A stretch of 64,000 nucleotides of DNA from Bradyrhizobium quebecense. GTDB taxonomy: Bacteria > Pseudomonadota > Alphaproteobacteria > Rhizobiales > Xanthobacteraceae. The stretch is from contig NZ_CP088022.1 of the NCBI RefSeq assembly GCF_013373795.3, positions 1,426,001-1,490,000 on the forward strand. Reading direction: 5' to 3'. The position numbers were made by a program, and so were the translations under genes. The notes below the pieces were generated by a model that ran no database searches, had not been told where the DNA came from, and saw only the letters and a program-made list of their open reading frames with translations. Within the stretch, counting starts at the first letter, position 1, and every line of letters starts with the position of its first letter. Shown one piece after another: positions 46,358 through 55,956 of the stretch.

Positions 46358-47989
46358 ATGAGCAGACTGGAGCAGACGAGCCCGGACCATGGCGCGAGGC
46401 CGCCGCTGGTCGCCGAATGCGATGCCGTCGTGGTCGGTGCCGGCTTCGGCGGGCTCTATGCGATCTATCGGTTGCGCGAGCTCGGGCTGAAGGTGATCGG
46501 CATCGAGGCGGCGTCCGACGTCGGCGGCACCTGGTACTGGAATCGCTATCCCGGCGCGCGCTGCGACATACCGAGCCTGTTCTATTCCTACAGCTGGTCG
46601 GAGGAGCTGCGGCAGGAATGGCGCTGGAGCGAGAAATATGCCGCCCAGCCGGAGATCCTGCGCTACGCGCAGCGCGTCGCCGACCGCTTCGATCTGCGCT
46701 CCCTGATCCGGTTCGACACCCGTGTGACCGGCGCCGACTGGGACGAAGAAGGCGAGAGCTGGACGTTGCGCACCGATCGCGGCGATTGCATCGTCGCATC
46801 GACTTGCGTGATGGCGACCGGCAATCTCTCGGTCCCCAACAAGCCTAAGCTCGCGGGCCTCGCGCGTTTTCGTGGGCCGGTCTATCACACCGGGCAGTGG
46901 CCGCATCAGGAGATCGACTTTTCCGGCTTGCGCGTTGCCGTGATCGGCACCGGCTCGTCGGGTGTGCAGACGATCCCGATGGTCGCCAAGGCGGCGAGCC
47001 GCCTGACCGTATTCCAGCGCACGCCGAACTACTCGGTGCCGGCACGCAATGCGCCGCTGTCCGAGGCCGACATCGCTGCCGCCGAGCCCGTGATCGCGAA
47101 ATATCGCGAGAGCCTCGAGACGCCGGAGTTCGGGCGGGTGCCCGCGAATGCCTTCGACGCGCCGGTGCCCGGGCGGGACGTGCAATGGGCGCGCTATGAG
47201 CAGCTGTGGGAGCAGGGCGGCGGCGGCATCCTGACCGCGTTCCCGAACATCCTGACCGACGAGGCCGTCAACGACGTCGCCTGCGACTTCGTGCGCGACA
47301 AGATCCGCGGCATCGTGCACGACAGGGCGACGGCGGAGGCACTGTCACCGAAGGATTATCCGCTCGGCGTCAAGCGCATCTGTATCGATACCGGTTATTT
47401 CGCGACCTACAATCTGCCGCATGTCGAGCTGGTCGATCTGCGCGCGGAGCCGCTGACGACAGTCATCGAGACCGGCGTCGAGACCGCGACGCGGTCCTTT
47501 ACGCTCGATGCACTGGTGCTGGCGACGGGCTATGACGCGATGACCGGGGCGCTCGCCGCGATGCAGATCCGCGGGCGGGATGGCGCGACCCTGAACGAGG
47601 CCTGGGCCGACGGGCCCAGCGCCCATCTCGGCCTGATGGTGTCGGGCTTTCCGAACCTGTTTGTCGTGACCGGGCCGGGCAGCCCGTCGGTGATCGGCAA
47701 CGTGATCCATGCCTGCGAGAACCATGTCGAGTGGATCACGGCCTGTCTCGACAACATGCGCGCCAAGGGATTGACGCGGATCGAGCCGGAACGCGACGCC
47801 GAGCGGGCCTGGATGGCGCATGTCGCCGACGCCGCCAGCCGCACGCTCTATCCGAAGGCGAATTCCTGGTACCAGGGCGCCAACATCGCGGGCAAGCCGC
47901 GGGTGTTCATGCCCTATGTCGGTCAGGGCTACCGCCACCGCATCGCGCAGATCGCGCAGCGCGGTTATGAGGGGTTCGTGCTGCGCTGA
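46358..47989 (+). CDS. Baeyer-Villiger-type flavin monooxygenase
   Basis: 543 residues. FAD GxGxxG (VVVGAGFGGLYAIYRL), the WYWNRYPGARCD segment, the Baeyer-Villiger fingerprint FxGxxxHTxxWP (FRGPVYHTGQWP, near residue 170), NADPH site VIGTGSSGVQ, and GYDAMTGAL near the C-terminal part. It inserts oxygen next to ketones to make esters or lactones. The start at 46358 is accepted; GAGAGATG lies upstream. A LacI operator precedes it and a cupin gene follows. Confidence 0.93.
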   Translation: MSRLEQTSPDHGARPPLVAECDAVVVGAGFGGLYAIYRLRELGLKVIGIEAASDVGGTWYWNRYPGARCDIPSLFYSYSWSEELRQEWRWSEKYAAQPEILRYAQRVADRFDLRSLIRFDTRVTGADWDEEGESWTLRTDRGDCIVASTCVMATGNLSVPNKPKLAGLARFRGPVYHTGQWPHQEIDFSGLRVAVIGTGSSGVQTIPMVAKAASRLTVFQRTPNYSVPARNAPLSEADIAAAEPVIAKYRESLETPEFGRVPANAFDAPVPGRDVQWARYEQLWEQGGGGILTAFPNILTDEAVNDVACDFVRDKIRGIVHDRATAEALSPKDYPLGVKRICIDTGYFATYNLPHVELVDLRAEPLTTVIETGVETATRSFTLDALVLATGYDAMTGALAAMQIRGRDGATLNEAWADGPSAHLGLMVSGFPNLFVVTGPGSPSVIGNVIHACENHVEWITACLDNMRAKGLTRIEPERDAERAWMAHVADAASRTLYPKANSWYQGANIAGKPRVFMPYVGQGYRHRIAQIAQRGYEGFVLR

Positions 47990-48051
47990 GAGTAGCACGA
48001 CCGCGGTCTCGCTCCGTCATTGAGAGGGGCGATAGCCGGCGATGACGAGAT

Positions 48052-48069
48052 GCTGGAACCGTTTCCAGC
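48052..48069. promoter_or_regulatory. LacI-type operator, site 2
   Basis: GCTGGAACCGTTTCCAGC, an 18-bp near-palindrome sharing CTGGAA-NCGTTTCCAG with site 1 at 46285. It lies 23 bp before the cupin start, so repressor bound there should block that gene. Confidence 0.72.
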
Positions 48070-48092
48070 CTGGATAGACGGGAGGATTGCGA

Positions 48093-48503
48093 ATGGACAT
48101 CAAGCGCGCAGGATCGATCGCAAGCCGGCGCGGCAGCGCCGATTGGTTCAGCGGCACGGTATGGGCTGACGGGATCGTCAATGCACCCGCGCCCGCGCGT
48201 GTGCAGGCCGCGCGCGTCACCTTCGAGCCGGGTGCGCGCACGGCGTGGCACACCCATCCGCTCGGCCAGACGCTCTGCGTCACGGCCGGCGCCGGATATG
48301 TGCAGAGCTGGGATGGCCCGATCCGCGTGATCCGTCCGGGTGACGTGGTATGGATTCCGCCGGGCGAGAAGCATTGGCACGGCGCGGCGCCAACCACGGG
48401 CATGAGCCATATCGCGATCCACGAAGCGCTCGACGGCGACTACGCGACCTGGATGGAGCACGTCTCCGACGCGCAATACGCAGCGGCGCCGCTGGCCGAT
48501 TGA
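48093..48503 (+). CDS. Cupin-domain protein
   Basis: 136 residues, single cupin: first motif ARTAWHTHPLGQTLCVTAGAGYVQ (H-x-H), second motif RPGDVVWIPPGEKHWHGAAP. Such small cupins often occur beside catabolic oxidoreductases. The start at 48093 has GGGAGG 8 bp upstream. It is preceded by a LacI operator and converges with the LacI gene 11 bp later. Confidence 0.88.
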   Translation: MDIKRAGSIASRRGSADWFSGTVWADGIVNAPAPARVQAARVTFEPGARTAWHTHPLGQTLCVTAGAGYVQSWDGPIRVIRPGDVVWIPPGEKHWHGAAPTTGMSHIAIHEALDGDYATWMEHVSDAQYAAAPLAD

Positions 48504-48514
48504 TCGGCGCGGCG

Positions 48515-49561
48515 CTACTTCCGCCCCCGCGCGGGCGTTGCCGGTGCGGCGCAGGAATGGCGCAGGATGAGGCGCGTCGGCAGGAACACCGGGGCGCTGC
48601 TGCCGGCTTTGTCGGGCTCGCGGATCCGTTCCAGCAACAGCCGCGCGGCGGTGCGGCCGACCTCGTTCATGTCCCAGCTCAGGGCTGAGATCGCGGGCGT
48701 CGCATGGCGGGCGAGGTCGGTGTCGCCGCTGCACACGATCGATACGTCCTGCGGATATCGCAGGCCGTTGCTGGTGATCGCCTCCAGCACTTCGGCCAGC
48801 ATGCTGGTGCCGAGCGAGATGATCGCGGTCGGCGGCTTTGTCATTTGCAGCAGCTGGCACACCGAGCTGAAGGCGGTGTTGGCGCCCTGCATGTGCGGGC
48901 GGATCAGGGTCGGGTCGACCTCGATCTTCGCTTCCTGATGCGCCTGCCGGTAGCCCGCAAGCCGTTCCGAGCTCGGCAGCACCGCAGCACTTCCGGTCAG
49001 CAACGCGATGCGGCGATGGCCGAGGCCGATCAGATAGCGCGTTGCCTCCAGCGCCCCGCCGCGGTGATCGACGCGAACCATGACGCTATCGGGTACCTCG
49101 CGGTCGACGGTGACGCAGGGCAGGTCGAGCGTCGCTAGCCCCTTCATGAAATCCTTGTGGGAATTGTCGCCGGCGAACAGCAGCAATCCATCCATCTGGC
49201 GGCGCCGCACCGCCGACAGGAACGCTGCCTCGCGCGCCTCCTCATGCTTGGTCGCCGCCAGCATCAAGAGGAAGCCGGCGCGCTGGAATTCCTCCTCCGC
49301 CGCGCTCACCATGCCGGTGTAGTGCGGATTGGAGAAATCGGCCACCATGCAGCCGATGGTGTTGGAGGCCCGCGAGCGCAGCGCCTGCGCCGCCTGGTCG
49401 GGCTCGAACCCGAGACGCTTCACCGCGCGCATGATGCGCGCATGCAGCTCGGCGCTGGTATAGATGCCGCCGTTGAGCGTGCGGCTGACGCTTGAGACGG
49501 AGACGCCGGCCTCGGCCGCGACGTCACGAATCGTCGGTCGTGTCCGTCGCGTCTTGGTCAT
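48515..49561 (-). CDS. LacI-family transcriptional regulator
   Basis: 348 residues: N-terminal LacI helix-turn-helix with hinge (TIRDVAAEAGVSVSSVSRTLNG; residues 9-60) and a periplasmic-binding-like effector domain. Two palindromes with the LacI-type CG centre lie before the monooxygenase/binding-protein pair and the cupin, which defines its probable local regulon. The effector is unknown. Confidence 0.92.
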   Translation of the reverse strand: MTKTRRTRPTIRDVAAEAGVSVSSVSRTLNGGIYTSAELHARIMRAVKRLGFEPDQAAQALRSRASNTIGCMVADFSNPHYTGMVSAAEEEFQRAGFLLMLAATKHEEAREAAFLSAVRRRQMDGLLLFAGDNSHKDFMKGLATLDLPCVTVDREVPDSVMVRVDHRGGALEATRYLIGLGHRRIALLTGSAAVLPSSERLAGYRQAHQEAKIEVDPTLIRPHMQGANTAFSSVCQLLQMTKPPTAIISLGTSMLAEVLEAITSNGLRYPQDVSIVCSGDTDLARHATPAISALSWDMNEVGRTAARLLLERIREPDKAGSSAPVFLPTRLILRHSCAAPATPARGRK

Positions 49562-49689
49562 CGGTGGTCGGGCCCTGTCGGTTCGGCATTTTCGCCGCCA
49601 TGCGCGCCGGTTGCGGCGTGCAGCAGACGGCGTCCCCGAACCTAATCAGGCTCTGCTGCGAATCTCAAATGATTCTTGTGAGTCTTGGG

Positions 49690-50619
49690 CTATCGCCGTG
49701 ACGCGTTCAGGAACAGTGGCCGGAAGATATCCAGAAATCCGGTCGCGGCCGGCGTCAGCGGGCGGTTCTTCAGCCGCAGGATCCCGATCTTGCGAACCAG
49801 CGGCGGCGACACCAGCCGCTTGACGATCACGCCGCGCGGGGCGCGCGGCGGCACGGCCGAGGCGGGAACGATCGAGATGCCGACATTGGCTGCGACGAAG
49901 TCGTAGAGCGTGCCGAACTGCTCGACGATGGTGCTGTGATTGAGCACGATGCCGCTTGCGGTCGCGACGCTGTCGATCTGCTTCCGCAGGCCCGAGCCGG
50001 TCGGGAGCGAGACGAAGGCTTCGTTGCGCAGTTCGCGGAGGCTCAGCGTGCTGTTGTTTCGCAGCGGATGGCGCGACGGTAGGATCGCGAAGCAGGACTC
50101 CTGCACCGCGTCGTCGCTGACGACTTCCTGGCCGAGCGCGGTGACGTTGCCGACGCCGAAGTCGGCGAGGCCGCTGCGCACATCTTCATAGACCTCGCTG
50201 CCGAGGCCCTCGCGCAGGTGGATTTCGACGCCGGGATGCGCCTTCCTGTATTTCAGCACGGCCTCCGGCACGACGTGGTGCGTGAGTGACAACAGGCAGG
50301 AGATGATCAGGCGTCCCTTGATCTGTTCGCCGAGCGCGCGGGCGTTGTCGACCTGGGCGCCGAGATCGGCAAGCAGGCGCTGCGTCGATGCCGTGAATTC
50401 GCGGCCCGGCGCGGTCAGGATGACGTTGCGCGTCGATCTAAGGAACAGCGAGACGCCGAGCTGCCGTTCGAGCTGCAGCACGAGACGGCTCACCGCCGAC
50501 TGCGTCATGCCGAGGTCGGCGGCGGCCGCGGTGAAGCTGCCATACACCGCGACCGAGTTGGCGGCACGAAGATGTTTGAGGCTGACCTCGAACCGGCGTG
50601 GGCGTCGCTCGCGCATCAT
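49690..50619 (-). CDS. LysR-family transcriptional regulator
   Basis: 309 residues: HTH residues about 14-70 (LRAANSVAVYGSFTAAAADLGMTQSAVSRLVLQLERQLGVSLFLRS) and standard effector domain. It is divergent from the CoA-transferase operon at 50730 across 110 bp that include an A/T-rich stretch (GGAAAATATTTGACC). It probably controls that operon. Confidence 0.9.
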   Translation of the reverse strand: MMRERRPRRFEVSLKHLRAANSVAVYGSFTAAAADLGMTQSAVSRLVLQLERQLGVSLFLRSTRNVILTAPGREFTASTQRLLADLGAQVDNARALGEQIKGRLIISCLLSLTHHVVPEAVLKYRKAHPGVEIHLREGLGSEVYEDVRSGLADFGVGNVTALGQEVVSDDAVQESCFAILPSRHPLRNNSTLSLRELRNEAFVSLPTGSGLRKQIDSVATASGIVLNHSTIVEQFGTLYDFVAANVGISIVPASAVPPRAPRGVIVKRLVSPPLVRKIGILRLKNRPLTPAATGFLDIFRPLFLNASRR

Positions 50620-50729
50620 TCATTCCATTTTCGCATCAATAATCCGGATCGGAAAATATTTGACCTATATGCCCGCCGCGTCAACGATGAAGACAGCGAC
50701 AGGGCAGCAAGCGGGAAGGGAAATTGCGG

Positions 50730-51986
50730 ATGACGACGAGCCCGACGATGACGAGGCATGGCGCGCTGCACGGTGTCCGCGTACTCGATCTCACGCGATT
50801 CTATTCAGGCCCGTTCGCGACCTTGATGTTGGCCGGCTTCGGCGCCGAGGTCATCCGCATCGACACCCCGGAGCAGGGCGATCCCACCATGACCGGGCCG
50901 CCATTCCTCGGCAAGGACGGCGTCTCGCTCGACCGCAGGCACGATAGCGATCTCGGCCTCGCCTATCTGAAACGCTGCCGGGACAAGAAGTCGATCACGC
51001 TGAACATGCGCACGGCGGAGGGCATGGAGCTGTTCCATGCGCTGCTGCGCAAGTCGGACATCCTGGTCGAGAATCTGCGTCCTGGCGCTGCCGAGCGGCT
51101 CGGGATCGACTATGAGGCAAACCGCCAGGTCAACTCCGCGATCGTGCATTGTGCGTTGACCGGCTACGGCTCGACCGGCGCCGACCGGCGTCTCAAGGCG
51201 TACGATTTGATGATCCAGGCAGCATCCGGCCTGATGTCGATCACCGGTGCGCCAGATGGCAGCCCAAGCAAGGCCGGCACCGCGCTCGCGGACGGCATCA
51301 CGGGCGCCTTTGCCGTCTCCGGCATCCTCGCCGCGCTGACCGAGCAGCGCATGTCGGGACAAGGCCAGTTCGTCGATGTCGCGATGGCCGACTGCCTGCT
51401 GTCGCTGGTGCTCGACGAGCCCTTGGATTGCTATCCGCAGATGGGGATGGCGCCAAGGCAGGGCAATCGCATCATGCGGTTCTCGCCGTTCAACACCTAT
51501 GCCACGCGCGATGGTGCGATCGCGCTCGGCGCCGCCACGAATGAGGACTGGCTGGCGCTATTGGGTGTAATGGACCGGCTCGACCTCGCCGCGGATGCGA
51601 AGTTCATGAACACCGGCTGGCGCGTCGCCAACAACACGATCGTCGATGCGATCGTCAGCGAATGGACGCTGGGCCGCACCACGCTCGAGGCGATCGAGGC
51701 GCTCAATCGCGGCGATGTCGCCGCGAGCCCGATCCGCGACATCGACGCCATCCTCGCCTGGGAGCATCTCGGTGCGCGCGACATGCTGCAGCCGGTCGCG
51801 CATCCGACCGAGCCGCTGGAGCAGCACGTCATCGGCGCCGGGTTCCCGATCAAGATGGGACGGACGCACAAGGGATACACCGCGCCGGCGCCGACGCTCG
51901 GGCAGAACAATCATGAGATCTATGGCGGGCTGCTCGGCCTCTCCGGGCAGCGGATCGACGATCTGACGTCCAGGCGGATCATCTGA
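50730..51986 (+). CDS. Class III CoA-transferase (CaiB/BaiF family)
   Basis: 418 residues. N-terminal LHGVRVLDLTRFYSGPFATLMLAGFGAEVIRID, the catalytic aspartate region KAYDLMIQAASGLMSITG and GQGQFVDVAMAD are typical of the family. It moves CoA between carboxylic acids. The start at ATG 50730 is preferred to the TTG at 50724; GGGAAGGG precedes it. It is the first gene of a unit that includes a damaged binding protein, two glutathione-type enzymes and a second CoA-transferase. Confidence 0.9.
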   Translation: MTTSPTMTRHGALHGVRVLDLTRFYSGPFATLMLAGFGAEVIRIDTPEQGDPTMTGPPFLGKDGVSLDRRHDSDLGLAYLKRCRDKKSITLNMRTAEGMELFHALLRKSDILVENLRPGAAERLGIDYEANRQVNSAIVHCALTGYGSTGADRRLKAYDLMIQAASGLMSITGAPDGSPSKAGTALADGITGAFAVSGILAALTEQRMSGQGQFVDVAMADCLLSLVLDEPLDCYPQMGMAPRQGNRIMRFSPFNTYATRDGAIALGAATNEDWLALLGVMDRLDLAADAKFMNTGWRVANNTIVDAIVSEWTLGRTTLEAIEALNRGDVAASPIRDIDAILAWEHLGARDMLQPVAHPTEPLEQHVIGAGFPIKMGRTHKGYTAPAPTLGQNNHEIYGGLLGLSGQRIDDLTSRRII

Positions 51987-52041
51987 AAGCAAGAAGGCCG
52001 GCACATGCATGCCGTCCCAAGCGGGAGCGTCGAGGATAGTC

Positions 52042-53266
52042 ATGGTGAAGAAACCAACAACCACAGCTGCAGCGATCGCGTTGCTGGTCGGCGGCGCGAT
52101 GCTGACATCGGTCCGGGCGGAGGATGTGCAGCCGGTCAGGATCGGCGTGCTCACCGACATGTCGGGGATGTACCGCGATATCATGGGGCCGGGCTCGGTG
52201 CTCGCTGCCAGGATGGCGGTCGAGGACTTCGGCGGCAAGGTGCTGGATCGTCCGATCGAGGTCATCTCCGGCGATCACCAAGCGAAAGCCGATGTCGGCG
52301 CGGCGATCGCCCGCAACTGGTTCGACAATGGCGGTGCAGACGTCGTCGTCGACGTCGCGCAATCCGCCGTCGCGCTCGCGGTGCAGGAACTGGCGCGGAC
52401 GCGCAACAAGATCGTCATCCACGGCGTCACTGGCAGCCCGGCAATCACGCAGCAAGCCTGCGCAGCGACCGCTTTCTCGTGGTCGCTCAACGCCTACGCC
52501 ATCTCGGCGCCGCTGCCGAAGCCGCTGATCGAGCGCGGGCTCGACAGCTTCTTCTTCCTGTCGGGCCGACTACTCCTTCGGTAAGGCGATGGAGGACGCT
52601 GCGGCGGGTGCGATCAAGGCGGCCGGGGGCAAGGTGCTGGGCTCGGTGCGCTTCCCGCAGAACAATCCCGACTTCAGCTCCTTCCTGCTGCAGGCGGTGG
52701 CGTCGAAAGCCAAGGTGATCTGGCTGATCTCGGCGGCGGAGGACACCACCAACGCTGTGAAGCAGGCCAAGGAGTTCGGCATCGCCGAGGGCGGACAGCA
52801 CATCGTGGTGCCACTGACCTACATCACCAATGTGCACGCGCTCGGCATTGCCAATGTGCAGGGGCTGACCTTTGCGACGCCGTTCTACTGGGACCGCACC
52901 GACAAGACGCGCGCGTGGTCGGAGCGCTTCTTCGGGCAGCACCACGCAATGCCGACCATGGACCAGGCCGCGGTCTACTCGGGAACGCTGCATTATCTGC
53001 AGGCCGTCGCGGCCGCCAGGACCCTGGACGGCCCGAAGGTCGCCGACGAGATCCGGAAGCTGCCGGTCAACGACATGTATGTCGAGAACGGTTTTGTGCG
53101 CACCGACGGCTGGCTGATGCATCCGTTCTACATGGCGAGCATCAAGGCCCCCGGCGAGGTCAGGAAGCCCTGGGACTACTACACCATCGAGAAGGTCATT
53201 CCGGCATCCGAGGCGGCGCAGCCGTTGTCGGAGAGCCAGTGCCCGCTCGTCGCTCAATCGCAATGA
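52042..53266 (+). pseudogene. Branched-chain-type ABC substrate-binding protein, frameshifted
   Basis: The first part (from MVKKPTTTAAAIALLVGGAMLTSVRAE, a signal peptide, then VRIGVLTDMSGMYRDIMGPGS) reads to 52584, where the frame ends as GRLLLR-stop. The second part continues in the next frame from about 52562 (ADYSFGKAMEDAAAGAIKAAGG) to 53266. Removing one G from the GGG at 52563-52565 would restore LSADYSFGK and a protein of about 407 residues. It is either a true single-base insertion or a homopolymer sequencing error; all else looks intact. Confidence 0.82.
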
Positions 53267-53288
53267 CATCGACATGGAAGGAGAGACA

Positions 53289-53906
53289 ATGTCCCGCGAA
53301 GTTCTCAAGATGTATTCCGACTACAAGAGCCCCTATGCCTGGCTGGCATTCGATCCGGTGTTCGAACTGGAAAAGAAATTCGACATCAAGGTGCATTGGC
53401 GGCCGTTCCAGCTCCGGATCAAGGGCTCCGGCCAGCGCAGCATCTATTCGGAATACAAGGTCAAGTATTCCTACATGGATGCACGGCGGTCCGCGAACGA
53501 GCGCGGCGACAAGAAGATCATCCGCGGGCCGCTGAAGATCTTCGACACCGCACCGGCGCTGATCGGCGGGCTGTTCGCGGAGAAGCAGGGACGTCTGATC
53601 GAATACAGCCGTCTGGTCTACGAGCTGTTCTTCCGCCGCGAGCTCGCGGTCGACGAGGTCGATGCCGTGGAGCGCTTCATCGAATCGCTCGGGATGTCCG
53701 GCGCCGAATTCCGCAGCTATTTCGAAGGCGACGGCCGGCGCGAATATGAGGAAGCGCAGCAGGAGAGCCAGGGCGACCATATCTTCGGCGTGCCGATCTG
53801 CGTGTTTCGCGGCGAGCAGTTCTGGGGCAACGACCGGGTGCCGATGCTCGAGCGGCGGCTGCAGGAGGCCGGACTGCCGCGGTCGCGCGAAAAGCAGCTG
53901 GCCTGA
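53289..53906 (+). CDS. DsbA-family / 2-hydroxychromene-2-carboxylate isomerase-like (kappa GST) protein
   Basis: 205 residues, thioredoxin fold with a helical insert. The N-terminal YSDYKSPYAWLAFDPVFELE has the SPYxWL pattern of kappa-class GST/HCCA isomerases instead of a CxxC. The C-terminal GDHIFGVPICVFRGEQFWGNDRVPMLERRL is also typical. These enzymes use glutathione to isomerise ring-cleavage products. The start at 53289 follows AAGGAGAG. It is 22 bp downstream of the frameshifted binding protein. Confidence 0.87.
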   Translation: MSREVLKMYSDYKSPYAWLAFDPVFELEKKFDIKVHWRPFQLRIKGSGQRSIYSEYKVKYSYMDARRSANERGDKKIIRGPLKIFDTAPALIGGLFAEKQGRLIEYSRLVYELFFRRELAVDEVDAVERFIESLGMSGAEFRSYFEGDGRREYEEAQQESQGDHIFGVPICVFRGEQFWGNDRVPMLERRLQEAGLPRSREKQLA

Positions 53907-53923
53907 GCTGTGCCGGAGCTCCG

Positions 53924-54658
53924 ATGATCGATCTTCATTTCGCGCCGACGCCGAATGGCTGGAAGGTCTCGATCATGCTCGAGGAATGCGGGCTGCCGTA
54001 TACGGTCGTGCCGGTCAACATCACGCGCGGCGACCAGTTCAAGCCCGAATTCCGCAAGCTCAATCCCAATGGGCGGATCCCTGTCATCGTCGACAGGGAT
54101 CCGCCCGGCGGAGGCGGGCCGCTGACCATCTTCGAGTCGGGGGCGATCCTGCTTTACCTCGCGGAGAAGACCGGCAGGTTCGTCCCGCGTGATCTCCATG
54201 GCCGCATCCGCGTGCAGCAATGGCTGATGTGGCAGATGAGCGCGCTCGGACCGATGCTGGGCCAGAACGGGCACTTCTCGGTCTATGCGTCCGACAAAAT
54301 TCCCTATGCGGTCGAGCGCTACGGCAACGAGGCGCGCCGTCTCTACGGCGTGCTGAACGATCGGCTCAGTGAGAGCGGCTATGTCGCCGCCGACAACTAT
54401 TCGATTGCCGACATCGCCTGTTTTCCCTGGGTGATGACCCACAAGGCGCAACGCTTCACGCTCGACGACTTTCCGCACGTCCGGCGCTGGTTCGCCGAAC
54501 TGCGCGCGCGGCCGCTGCTTCAGAAGGGACTCGCGGTCGGCCGGCGCGCGGTGCGCAAGACGCTCGACGCGCAGGCCCGCAGCAATCTGTTTGGAACGAG
54601 GCCGGTGAGCGGAAACGCGCCCGCCGAAACTCTTCAGTCACAACAACTGGACAATTGA
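53924..54658 (+). CDS. Glutathione S-transferase-like protein (YfcG/YghU group)
   Basis: 244 residues. Thioredoxin-fold N-terminal domain with TPNGWKVSIMLEECGLPYTVVPVNITRG and NPNGRIPVIVD, the Ure2p/YfcG (nu-class) signature, and ESGAILLYLAEKTGRF. An all-helical C-terminal domain follows (NYSIADIACFPWV). It probably acts with glutathione as a disulfide reductase or transferase in the surrounding catabolic unit. The stop is one base before the next start. Confidence 0.9.
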   Translation: MIDLHFAPTPNGWKVSIMLEECGLPYTVVPVNITRGDQFKPEFRKLNPNGRIPVIVDRDPPGGGGPLTIFESGAILLYLAEKTGRFVPRDLHGRIRVQQWLMWQMSALGPMLGQNGHFSVYASDKIPYAVERYGNEARRLYGVLNDRLSESGYVAADNYSIADIACFPWVMTHKAQRFTLDDFPHVRRWFAELRARPLLQKGLAVGRRAVRKTLDAQARSNLFGTRPVSGNAPAETLQSQQLDN

Positions 54659-54659
54659 G

Positions 54660-55931
54660 ATGACACTGCCTCCGAAAATGCTGACCGGTTATCGCGTGCT
54701 CGATATCACCCAGTTCGTTGCAGGCCCGACCTGCACGCGTCTGCTGGCCGAGGCCGGCGCCGACGTGATCAAGATCGAGCTCGCGCCGTTCGGCGACCGA
54801 TCGCGCTTCCAGGGCCTGAAGCCGCGCGATCCCGCGCACAAGAACACGTCGCAGAGCACGTATTTCTTCCAGCAGAACCATTCGAAGCGCAGCCTCGCGC
54901 TCGACTTCAAGCATGAGAAGAGCCGCCAGATCCTGACCCGGCTCGCCGCCAATGCCGACGTTCTGGTGGAGAACTTTACGCCCGGTGTGATGGAGCGCGC
55001 CGGACTTGGTTATGAGACGCTCAGGAAAATCAATCCGCGGCTGATCATGTGCTCGATCTCGTTCGCCGGACAGACCGGTCCGCTGAGCGACAAACCCGGC
55101 TTCGACTATATCGCCCAGGCCTTCGCCGGCATCACCGGCGTGATCGGCGATCCCGATGGGAAGCCGGCGCAAGTGCCGGTGGCGATCGGAGACGCCTCGA
55201 CCGGTGTTGCGGCGGCGATGGCAGTCGGCTTTGCGCTGCTTCACCGCGAGCGGACCGGAGAGGGCCAGTTCATTGAATCGACGCTGCTCGACACCTATTT
55301 TCACATGCACGAGGCAAATGTGCCGAAGGTCTCGCTGCGCGGAGATAGCTTCGTGCCGCAGCGGGAGGGCTCGCTGCACCCGAATGGCGGTCCCGTCGGG
55401 GTGTTCGATTGCGGCCGGGGTGAATTTCTCGTGATCTGCGCGCTGGCGCATCAATGGCCGCAAATGGTTCGTGCGCTGGGGCGGCCGGAGCTCGAGAAGG
55501 ATCCGCGGTTCGAGTCCGCACGCGCCCGGGCCGACAACAGGGTGCTGGTGGGGGAGATCGTCGAAGCCTGGCTCAAGACTTTTCCGTCACGCGATGCGGC
55601 GATCGCGGCGCTGGAGCAGGAACGAATCCCCTGTGCGCCGGTGCTAACGCTGAATGACGCCATGGCCCAGCCGCATCTGATCGAGCGCGGCACGGTCCGC
55701 CATGTCAGCGATCCCCGGATCGGCCAATTTGCGATTCCGGGCGCGCCGATGCGCTTCTCGGAATGGCCGCAGCGCACCGAGCTGAGGGCCGACTTGCTCG
55801 GCGAACATAATGAGGAGATCCTGGGCGAACTCGGGCTGTCCGCGCAGGAGATCGACCAGCTCTATGCGGAGAAGGTGCTGGTGCAGGACAGGGAGCTGCG
55901 GGCCGGGAAGCCGCTCAGGCAGGCGAGCTGA
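54660..55931 (+). CDS. Class III CoA-transferase (CaiB/BaiF family), second copy
   Basis: 423 residues. N-terminal LTGYRVLDITQFVAGPTCTRLLAEAGADVIKIE; catalytic aspartate region KPGFDYIAQAFAGITGVIGD; GEGQFIESTLLD. It differs clearly from the copy at 50730, so they may act on different acids or at entry and exit of one pathway. The start is coupled to the preceding stop (TGAGATG). It converges with cbtA. Confidence 0.9.
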   Translation: MTLPPKMLTGYRVLDITQFVAGPTCTRLLAEAGADVIKIELAPFGDRSRFQGLKPRDPAHKNTSQSTYFFQQNHSKRSLALDFKHEKSRQILTRLAANADVLVENFTPGVMERAGLGYETLRKINPRLIMCSISFAGQTGPLSDKPGFDYIAQAFAGITGVIGDPDGKPAQVPVAIGDASTGVAAAMAVGFALLHRERTGEGQFIESTLLDTYFHMHEANVPKVSLRGDSFVPQREGSLHPNGGPVGVFDCGRGEFLVICALAHQWPQMVRALGRPELEKDPRFESARARADNRVLVGEIVEAWLKTFPSRDAAIAALEQERIPCAPVLTLNDAMAQPHLIERGTVRHVSDPRIGQFAIPGAPMRFSEWPQRTELRADLLGEHNEEILGELGLSAQEIDQLYAEKVLVQDRELRAGKPLRQAS

Positions 55932-55956
55932 GCGGCCACGATATCAGGCAGTGGCG

